Origin: a virus
DNA length: 64,000 nt
Reading direction: 5' to 3' (one strand)
Virus record (IMG/VR): IMGVR_UViG_3300028608_000006
Coordinates: 62,001 to 126,000 of that record
Shown here: in pieces, positions 57,789 to 64,000 of the stretch
How the letters are laid out: every line of letters begins with the position of its first letter
Numbering within the stretch: position 1 is the first letter of the stretch
The notes under the pieces: model-generated
Seen by the model: the letters and a program-made list of their open reading frames with translations, nothing else
What the model was told of the DNA's origin: nothing
The model's database searches: none
Translations under genes and position numbers: made by a program

Positions 57789-58796
57789 TTAGCAGACAGC
57801 GCTTAGACGCAGGTACTCTTGGTGACGATACCGCTCTATCGCCGTCATTACCTTGGTCCTAGACTCAATGCTGTCGTAGATGTATTGCAGGCAGCTTTCT
57901 TCGCTACCCTGCCTACGGTCCCTGAGAACTTGTTGAAGCACGTCCTCAACATTGGGATTATCCACAAAGACAGAAAAACGATCACCCCGAATATCCGGAG
58001 CAATAGCCCACTTGCAACCACCGGTTTGGTAGACGTAGAACTTAACTTTCGGTAGCACCACTTCTAGGAAGTACATAGGTCCGGGTACATGGATGGATTC
58101 CCCAGTGATGCGAACCTTTGGCCAGTTAACACGCTGGATCGTTAACAACCCATGCATGTTAACATGGGTATTCCATGCGTAAACGTCCTCCAGCAGAATC
58201 TGTCCGTCTGTATTGAACTTGGAGAATTGCATATCACATTGATCAACCAGAACCGTGTTGTCAGTCCTAGAGATTACAGTGACATCCTGCAAGGTGCTCC
58301 CCATCACCACAGCATCTTTCGAGAATCGTCCGTCGATAACTTCTGACTCGAGCAGTTCTAGTCGGATGTAGATGTTAAACATCTTTTCATCTACATCCCT
58401 CAGAATAAGGATCGAGGCAGAAAGATGGGACTCTGCGATTATGACGTTAACGAGCGTGCATTCGCCCTCAAACGTACACCGCTGGCTAACGGTGTCTACA
58501 AAAACAGCCCGACAGTATTCGTTGTCGACTACATCCTTATCCAGATCTTTCTGGAGCGTCAGGAAACGTTCACTGTCGATTTCAACACAAGACTCAGGAC
58601 ACAAGTAGAATTCGAGATTGAACTTCCCCACAGGAATGCTGTAGTAGTCCAGAACAATATCTGGATCCACTACGCCCAATTCAAAGGCGGCGGGTTTCCC
58701 CGCGCCTACGGCAACCTGCTTCACGCCGTCGAGAAACAGCCCAGGGGGGCACTTCTCTTTAGCAGGTCTTAATCCAAGCTCTTCCAGCAAACTCAT
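57789..58796 (-). CDS. Beta-helix paralogue 2 (335 aa)
   Basis: It shares PGLFLDGVKQ, FNLEFYLCPES, the polar-turn run (QRCTFEGECTLVNVIIAESH in part) and the C-terminal DSIESRTKVM helix with its neighbours, and has an extra N-terminal LLEELGLRPAKEKCP. ATG 58796 follows AGGAG and overlaps the upstream stop (ATGA). Confidence 0.7.
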   Translation of the reverse strand: MSLLEELGLRPAKEKCPPGLFLDGVKQVAVGAGKPAAFELGVVDPDIVLDYYSIPVGKFNLEFYLCPESCVEIDSERFLTLQKDLDKDVVDNEYCRAVFVDTVSQRCTFEGECTLVNVIIAESHLSASILILRDVDEKMFNIYIRLELLESEVIDGRFSKDAVVMGSTLQDVTVISRTDNTVLVDQCDMQFSKFNTDGQILLEDVYAWNTHVNMHGLLTIQRVNWPKVRITGESIHVPGPMYFLEVVLPKVKFYVYQTGGCKWAIAPDIRGDRFSVFVDNPNVEDVLQQVLRDRRQGSEESCLQYIYDSIESRTKVMTAIERYRHQEYLRLSAVC

Positions 58797-59731
58797 ATTG
58801 GATCTCCTAAAGTTTTCTCAAACTCAGCCCACAACGCTTGAATGAGATTACGACGTGAACGGATCGAGTCCATCACGTACTTGACTGTATCGTCGGGTAG
58901 CAGCTGTTCGCAGTCCACCAAGAGTTCTTTCAGTTTCCCTCGGAACTCTGGATCGTCTACGTTCATATCGAAGCCACCGCCTTGACGGGTGATGGCAAAC
59001 GCCTCACTGCCGGTTTGGTAGCAGTACAACGTCAGGCTCGGGAAGTCGATGCTGAAGAAGTACAGACGATTCGGAATGTGGCAATCGTCAATCTTCATGT
59101 ACATCTCGTTCATACGGCTGTCACAGATGCGAACGAAGTTAATCGCGTGCACACTGGTCTCGTTGAACTTACAACCATTGAGGTACAACGTGCCTCTCGC
59201 CGAGAACGAAGAGTTCTTCAGCGTGGAGCCTTCAATCCACACGCCAGCAGCTTCTGTGATGACCGTGGAGTTGATTACCGATGAATTGAGGATCGTACTA
59301 CCGTCCGAGATCGTAGCGTTCTCCAAACGCGACCCAGAGACACTGAGGTTAACCAGCGGGTGCAATTCGGAGATCTTCAATGAGGATCTGGAGATGTCCG
59401 AGTTACTGACCTTGCAGTTATTGGTGACACTGTTGTACAGCGTGCAGTTTCCAGTGAATGCATCCCGGTAGCTGCTGCTGTTCCTCACAATCACCCAAGC
59501 GTGGTTATCATCGTCATTCTCTTCATCAATATCGAGGTCGAGATAGTGCGACGAATCAATCTTCACCACGGACATGTGATCAAGGAAGAAGTGAACAGTG
59601 AGGATCCCCACCACTACCCGGTACTGACTGAACTCGCCGTCGCCAGCGTCTTCGTCAATCGACGGATTAGTGTTAGTACGGACGGGGTCCAACTTGTGAC
59701 CATCCAAGAACAAACCGGTTTCATGCTTCAT
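58793..59731 (-). CDS. Beta-helix paralogue 3 (312 aa)
   Basis: It has the clearest beta-helix run of the four: Asn/Ser-rich repeats such as NCTLYNSVTNNCKVSNSD, SRLENATISDGSTILNSS, STLKNSSFSARGTLYLNGC. The frame elements ETGLFLDGHK, VHFFLDHMSVV and YVMDSIRSRRNLI match its paralogues. ATG 59731 follows AGGAG. Its stop overlaps the next start. Confidence 0.72.
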   Translation of the reverse strand: MKHETGLFLDGHKLDPVRTNTNPSIDEDAGDGEFSQYRVVVGILTVHFFLDHMSVVKIDSSHYLDLDIDEENDDDNHAWVIVRNSSSYRDAFTGNCTLYNSVTNNCKVSNSDISRSSLKISELHPLVNLSVSGSRLENATISDGSTILNSSVINSTVITEAAGVWIEGSTLKNSSFSARGTLYLNGCKFNETSVHAINFVRICDSRMNEMYMKIDDCHIPNRLYFFSIDFPSLTLYCYQTGSEAFAITRQGGGFDMNVDDPEFRGKLKELLVDCEQLLPDDTVKYVMDSIRSRRNLIQALWAEFEKTLGDPI

Positions 59732-59753
59732 CTTTTAGCTCCTAAGCAAAACA

Positions 59754-59783
59754 TAATCCACCGGAGTTTCCCCCGGTGGATTA
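59754..59783 (-). terminator. Strong hairpin terminator
   Basis: TAATCCACCGG and CCGGTGGATTA form a perfect 11-bp stem with an eight-base loop, eight bases after the 499-aa paralogue; TGTTTTG follows. Confidence 0.8.
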
Positions 59784-59791
59784 GCGTTCAG

Positions 59792-61291
59792 TTAGACTGC
59801 GTAGATGTCGTCCCAAGGCCTTGTGCGGTCACCAACTTCGCGGACAAGCTGTTTAGCTTCATCCAACAGGCGAACGACTTTCAAACGAGACGTGATCGAG
59901 TCAGTCAAGTAACTGGCAACGCTACGGGAAAGGGAAGTAGGTTGAGTGTAGAAACCTTCCGGGTCCAAAGACAACTGGCAGGCTACAACTTTTTCGATTT
60001 CTTCCTTCGGTGCATCCAGGCGTAGACGCTCCATGTTGTGCAGGTTCACGCCGAGATCGAAGTCACGACGGGTGGCACGAACCATGTACATTTTGTGCTG
60101 CGGGGTATCAATCTCCAGGTAGCAGAACTTGTTGGGGATGTAGATCGAGTTGGCCTTGATGTGAGCGCCAGTAAAGCGGGAGTACTTCAACAACAGTTCG
60201 CCTTCGCTGTTCACGCCGCACTTGGTCAGGTGGTTGCCCTTCAGTGTAACTCGAGTACCACGGATGTGGCAGTCGAAGATCTGGCAAGTGCCGACCTGAA
60301 CGTAGCCAGCGCTGCTGATCTGGCTGTCGTGAACCTGCGAATCACGGTACTCGCCCTTACTGATCGAGGAGTTGAAAACCGAGGTACGCTTGAACAGACA
60401 TTCCCGTACATTGAAGCGTTCTTTCACTTCTTTGCTAACCGGTGTCGGCTCGTCGCTCATGTGACCGAAACCACGCGGGTAGTTCGGATCATGTTCCTTG
60501 GTGCACGCCAACACGGCGTTGTTCAACAGGTTGTAAGCCGACTCGGTATTGATGAGGGTCGACTCACCCAGCACGATGTCGTCATTACTGGACGAGTTGA
60601 TCAGCACCAGCACGCCACGGTTGGGAACGTTCTGACGACGGTGGTAGTCCAAACGAGCATCACCGCCACCCACACTGACAGTGGAGTTGCTGTCCAGCAG
60701 GTAATACGCTTCCACATCACCAGCACGCAAACGATACAGAGAGAACACCTTGTCCGTGTACAGCTGGGAGATCGGGTGCGGCAGGTAGAACGGAGTTTCC
60801 AGGTGCTGGCTGCGGATACGGTTGTAGTCGACTTTCAACCCGGTTTCAATCGGATCTTGCAACACGCCTTCGTACATGAAGGTACCCTGAGCCTGAACCC
60901 GCATGACCGCATCAGCTACGGCTTCGGAGATCAGGCTATCCGGATCACGACCAGCCGCTTTCAACACACGCTCGGCGTTCTTGATCTGACGATCAGTTGG
61001 TGCTTCTTCGACCACCACATGTTCGAACACAGGAGAGAAGCCCAGCCCCTTGGACGGCTTGTGGTAATCGACGATCGGTGGTTGAGGCTCATCGACAATC
61101 AGCGCGAGATTGCGCTTCTTCTTTTCAGCGACGATTTCTGGCAGGGTCACGTAGCTGGTATCGCCCGCTGCCTTCTTCTGAGCATCGAGATCTTTGACAA
61201 TCTCAACGGTTTCATTCACAAGTTCCCCGACAATACCCTCGGGAGACTGAGTATCTTCCTTGATCTTTACAACTTTGTCCGTCTTACTCAT
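59792..61291 (-). CDS. Beta-helix paralogue 4, extended (499 aa)
   Basis: Residues from about 140 follow the paralogue plan (ETGLKVD, VEAYYLLDSNSTVSV, the turn run RTSVFNSSISKGEYRDSQVH and beyond, YIPNKFCYLEIDTP, YLTDSITSRLKVVRLLDEA). The first 130 residues are an extra charged helical region (EIVAEKKKRNLALIVDEPQPP). ATG 61291 overlaps the ligase stop (ATGA) with GGAG upstream. Function unknown. Confidence 0.72.
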   Translation of the reverse strand: MSKTDKVVKIKEDTQSPEGIVGELVNETVEIVKDLDAQKKAAGDTSYVTLPEIVAEKKKRNLALIVDEPQPPIVDYHKPSKGLGFSPVFEHVVVEEAPTDRQIKNAERVLKAAGRDPDSLISEAVADAVMRVQAQGTFMYEGVLQDPIETGLKVDYNRIRSQHLETPFYLPHPISQLYTDKVFSLYRLRAGDVEAYYLLDSNSTVSVGGGDARLDYHRRQNVPNRGVLVLINSSSNDDIVLGESTLINTESAYNLLNNAVLACTKEHDPNYPRGFGHMSDEPTPVSKEVKERFNVRECLFKRTSVFNSSISKGEYRDSQVHDSQISSAGYVQVGTCQIFDCHIRGTRVTLKGNHLTKCGVNSEGELLLKYSRFTGAHIKANSIYIPNKFCYLEIDTPQHKMYMVRATRRDFDLGVNLHNMERLRLDAPKEEIEKVVACQLSLDPEGFYTQPTSLSRSVASYLTDSITSRLKVVRLLDEAKQLVREVGDRTRPWDDIYAV

Positions 61292-63252
61292 AGTGGGGCT
61301 CCAGCTTTGATCTGTTGAATGAGTGCGTCGATGCTCGTGGCAGCGGTTGCGTTAATCCTAGGAATATCTTGTTCAGTAGCTTTTAGTATCTTGCTCTGAC
61401 CAGGCTTCTCCCCAATGAGGAGGTAGTTACAATCCTTGGTGAGTTTATCCACCAGCTCAATACCATGATCCCCGAAGTAGCTTTCCAGTTCTTCTCGGGT
61501 TTGACCGATCGTACCTGTGATGCACACCTTCAGTTCAGTGATAGGGCCTTCCGGTTCAGTCCGCACAACGATGTTCTGCAACATGCGTTCGGCGTTTTCT
61601 TTGAACTCTTCACTTTCAAAGCTCAAAGCAATCGGAATCGACAACCCCGCAGAGAACCCAGGAATCTTGATCAGTTCGTCGGCATTACCCAACCACTGAA
61701 GTAAGTTCACATTCCCCGGCCATGCAGCAGCCAGCTTCTTGGCACGTGTCAGATCAACGCCCGGCAGACCCAGCGCCTTAATGACACGGGACAGTGGTTG
61801 ACCCTTACGCACTTCCTGAATGCGGTTGTAGATCTTCTCACCCACTACGCGTTCGTTTAGAAGAAGGATGTCCACCGGTGCCTTGATGTAACCCTGTTCA
61901 ACCAGCTCAGCGATGGTCACAGGACCCAGATCGTCGATATCCAGCGTGCGTTTGTGCGCAAGGTTCACGCAACGTAGCACAAGCTGTGCAGGACAGTCTG
62001 TGACGTTCGTACAGATGAGATCGGCGCTCTGCTTGGTGATACGCTTCTCCAGCGGCATCATGCAGCTAGGGCACTCCTCAGGTGCTTTGAAGAGCTCGGC
62101 TTCACCATGCTCGATCACACGATTCAGACGAGGAATCACGTCACCGTTACGGGTAACACCGATGACAGAACCTTTACGCAGCTCCAAAGCAAGGAACTGT
62201 TTATAGTTGTCCAGCAGCGTACGAGAACAGATCACCCCGCCGATACGAGTAGGGGTATAGATCCCCACCGGCACCACACGACCAGTGCGAGTTGTGTTCC
62301 ACTCGATATCGGTCAGACTGGTTGCCACTTCCACATCTGGATACTTGTACGCCAGCGCCCAGTTCGGGTACTTGTTGGTGACCCCCAGTTGATCTTGCAA
62401 GTCAAAGTTATCGACCTTGATCACAATACCGTCAGCAGGCCAGTCCTTGCTGTTGATGTTCTCCCGGATAGCTTCTAGAGACGCCACAGGTGCGCAGTGG
62501 AAGCCGAGCAGGGTCAGGTGGTTACGCAGTTGACTGTACTTCTGGAAACCCAGTCGACTGCTGCACGAGTAAGCGCCAAATCGCAGAAGACCTTTCACCG
62601 CCGGGTTCTGGTTCTCCGGCAGAGCACGCACCCAACCACTGACTGCGTTACGAGGGGTAGCAGCTTGTTTAACCGCCGTCTCGTTGTACAGTTCAAACTC
62701 GTGGTTGGCAATGTGACCTTCACCTCGGATAGAGATGGTGCCTGGCACAGGCACGTTGTGCAGGTCGGTTAACACCGTTGGGATATTCAGGCCAAACAAT
62801 GGCAGAGCATGAGTCACATCCTCACCCACCAGACCCGAACCCCGGGTAACCATGGAAACCAGTGGTCCATCCACGTAAGTCAGTTCCAGCGCCAGCCCGT
62901 CCAACTTAAGTTCATAGAAGAACTCAGTGTCTTCCGGAAACCGTGCGAGGAACTTATCAACCGCTTCTTGGTTCAGCCCTTTCTTCAGGCTGAGCATTGG
63001 CGAGTCAAAGGTCACCGCTTTCAAGCCTTCATTAGTAGGCTCGTGGATCGGCACAGGTTTGCGGGCAGTCTCGAACAACTCGGCAACTTCCGGGTGTTCT
63101 TCGGCCAACTCTTCGAAACGTTCTACCAGTTTGTCGTAGGCGTAATCGGGGATCTCCGAGGTGTCCTTGTTGAAATACAGATCCGCGTGGTACATGATGT
63201 CACGATTGAGATCGTTCATCTCGGCGAAGATTGTTTTGTGTTTTGCTTTCAT
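61288..63252 (-). CDS. ligA: NAD+-dependent DNA ligase (654 aa)
   Basis: It seals nicks by adenylating Lys116 in KLDG (116-119) using NAD+. The domain order is that of bacterial LigA: domain Ia (about 1-70; YHADLYFNKDTSEIPDYAYD) that binds NMN, adenylation domain, OB fold, a four-Cys zinc finger (C-x2-C-x16-C-x5-C, in ECPSCMMPLEK to TDCPAQ), helix-hairpin-helix repeats, and a C-terminal BRCT domain (about 575-654; VCITGTIGQTREEL). Length is close to E. coli LigA (671). ATG 63252 has AGG upstream. It is probably used with RNase HI in lagging-strand repair. Confidence 0.96.
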   Translation of the reverse strand: MKAKHKTIFAEMNDLNRDIMYHADLYFNKDTSEIPDYAYDKLVERFEELAEEHPEVAELFETARKPVPIHEPTNEGLKAVTFDSPMLSLKKGLNQEAVDKFLARFPEDTEFFYELKLDGLALELTYVDGPLVSMVTRGSGLVGEDVTHALPLFGLNIPTVLTDLHNVPVPGTISIRGEGHIANHEFELYNETAVKQAATPRNAVSGWVRALPENQNPAVKGLLRFGAYSCSSRLGFQKYSQLRNHLTLLGFHCAPVASLEAIRENINSKDWPADGIVIKVDNFDLQDQLGVTNKYPNWALAYKYPDVEVATSLTDIEWNTTRTGRVVPVGIYTPTRIGGVICSRTLLDNYKQFLALELRKGSVIGVTRNGDVIPRLNRVIEHGEAELFKAPEECPSCMMPLEKRITKQSADLICTNVTDCPAQLVLRCVNLAHKRTLDIDDLGPVTIAELVEQGYIKAPVDILLLNERVVGEKIYNRIQEVRKGQPLSRVIKALGLPGVDLTRAKKLAAAWPGNVNLLQWLGNADELIKIPGFSAGLSIPIALSFESEEFKENAERMLQNIVVRTEPEGPITELKVCITGTIGQTREELESYFGDHGIELVDKLTKDCNYLLIGEKPGQSKILKATEQDIPRINATAATSIDALIQQIKAGAPL

Positions 63253-63282
63253 CGAAAAAACCTGCAAGCATAAATAAGGGTA

Positions 63283-63319
63283 TATAAGGAGCCTGAGGAT
63301 AGTCCCCAAGCTCCTTATA
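63283..63319 (-). terminator. Hairpin terminator
   Basis: TATAAGGAGC and GCTCCTTATA form a 10-bp stem with a 17-base loop right after the stop of the 111-aa gene. Confidence 0.68.
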
Positions 63320-63321
63320 CT

Positions 63322-63657
63322 TCAGTGCAGTGTACGTGTAGTCGGTGCGCTGATAAACGACTCAGCTGACCCGATGATTCCACCCACCGTAATAACAGTA
63401 GGTCGGTCGAACATCAGGTGTAAATCTAAATGCCACAGGAAACTCCACATCACCGCTGTGTTGTTTGCTTCGTGTTCCATGATCTCAGCGGCGAAACGGT
63501 GTACGGTGGGATGCAACATCATGGACAGCTTCGGAGCCTCGCGAGCATGCCCCATGAGGACATCCATACAAGTCTTGTCAACTACCACTTCATCGGGTGT
63601 TAAATCGAACGCATGCAGAAAACTGCGGTACGTCCAAATCAATTGTTCTTTGTTCAT
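63322..63657 (-). CDS. Hypothetical protein (111 aa)
   Basis: ATG 63657 follows AAGGGG; the frame runs upstream without a site. The product starts MNKEQLIWTYRSFLHAFDLTPDEV, which loosely resembles the Trp-anchored repeat lead, and continues as His/Met-rich helices (MWSFLWHLDLHLMFD). No known family. Confidence 0.68.
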   Translation of the reverse strand: MNKEQLIWTYRSFLHAFDLTPDEVVVDKTCMDVLMGHAREAPKLSMMLHPTVHRFAAEIMEHEANNTAVMWSFLWHLDLHLMFDRPTVITVGGIIGSAESFISAPTTRTLH

Positions 63658-63698
63658 GCAGTCACCCCTTAGAAGGGTATCCGGTCTGTGGGCGGAGA

Positions 63699-63746
63699 GT
63701 TCCATTACGATGGTCAACCCAGTCATCAATAACGGTGTAATGGAAC
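63699..63746. repeat. Inverted repeat with long loop
   Basis: GTTCCATTAC and GTAATGGAAC are perfect 10-base arms 28 bases apart in the gap between two minus genes. It may be an operator-like site or a long-loop hairpin. No U-tract is seen. Confidence 0.4.
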
Positions 63747-63760
63747 CCCACCCCAGAACC

Positions 63761-64000
63761 TTAGGCCATCCGCGCGGTTAGTCGGGGTGACCTCACTAGG
63801 GATTCCAGCTGAACGATCTCCATCAGATCTCGCTCACGCTTTCCCGGTTTACGGTTAGGCATGTTTGCCAGGTGCCGTTTCTGGATTAGCATTTCCCGTG
63901 CGCTGTAACAATACACGCCGTCAATGCATGCTAACCCGGTATCTTCGCTCAATTCGTGTAGATCGATAAACGGATCGTACACTATTCGCGGGCTTACGTT
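63761..64000 (-). CDS. Hypothetical protein, 5' end cut by window
   Basis: The frame is open through the right edge; 79 codons are visible, ending at TAA 63761. A GTG at 63982 is a possible start but the frame continues beyond the window, so the N-terminus is undecided. The visible part has VYDPFIDLHEL, CYSAREMLIQKRHLANMPNRK and a basic end. No family recognised. Confidence 0.65.
   Translation of the reverse strand, partial: NVSPRIVYDPFIDLHELSEDTGLACIDGVYCYSAREMLIQKRHLANMPNRKPGKRERDLMEIVQLESLVRSPRLTARMA

Noticed and set aside
60038-61318. A 426-codon plus-strand open frame opposite beta-helix paralogue 4
   Set aside because: It is antisense to a gene with paralogues and a strong start; no ribosome site and a composition typical of reverse frames.
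1-64000. tRNA genes, rRNA, insertion sequences, integrase or attachment sites
   Set aside because: I looked for cloverleaf-like segments, transposase or integrase motifs and flanking repeats and saw none.

Overview
The window is a slice of a large tailed-phage genome, most likely a jumbo myovirus of Pseudomonas related to the phiKZ/EL/OBP group. Three things point there: a virally encoded GroEL-like chaperonin, an NAD+-dependent DNA ligase, and a family of intergenic minus-strand sites with the core TAYATTAC. That core matches the TATATTAC early-promoter core known from phiKZ-type phages, where a virion RNA polymerase reads it. Further signs are dense ATGA/TAATG gene junctions, Shine-Dalgarno sites before nearly every gene, families of paralogues and many small orphan proteins. 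Both ends of the window cut genes. I saw no tRNA, rRNA, CRISPR array, insertion sequence or integrase. The taxonomic placement is inference; no database search was possible.

Layout: (1) 1-865, minus strand: a cut gene and a small gene, divergent from what follows. (2) 896-4826, plus strand: an SNF2-type helicase interrupted in its P-loop by an intein with class 3 features, then a probable internal head (inner body) protein. (3) 4897-9694, minus strand: two short early-type operons of small orphan proteins. (4) 9875-21984, plus strand: the adhesion/tail-fibre region. It holds a structural-type protein, a 1302-aa collagen-like tail fibre, five genes sharing one repeated beta-rich domain (the last ending in a six-blade Kelch propeller), a DUF4376-type fibre-assembly-like protein and a DUF1353 protein. 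(5) 22051-64000, all minus strand: a long array of accessory and replication genes in operons, separated by GC-rich hairpin terminators and restarted by the TAYATTAC promoters.

Within region 5 the recognisable items are: two paralogues of the protein that opens the fibre region (30.8-32.1 kb), the GroEL-like chaperonin (32.4-34.1), an HslV/proteasome-like Ntn hydrolase beside a Cys-rich acidic protein (35.3-36.4), a candidate 2-oxoglutarate dioxygenase (36.6-37.2), a GNAT acetyltransferase (40.1), secreted and membrane proteins including a LemA-like/TPM-like pair (38.8-43.9), a cluster of proteins with a Trp-anchored helical repeat (44-55.6), a second internal-head paralogue (50.4-51.6), a nucleotidyltransferase (52.3), a 2H phosphoesterase closely resembling the anti-CBASS nuclease Acb1 (54.4), RNase HI (56.3), four paralogous beta-helix proteins (56.8-61.3) and the NAD+-dependent DNA ligase (61.3-63.3).

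How it fits together: the plus-strand blocks hold the virion-type genes. The minus-strand blocks look like early host-takeover, counter-defence and replication-support genes, driven by repeated copies of one promoter and insulated by strong hairpins, two of which lie between converging genes and could stop transcription from both sides.
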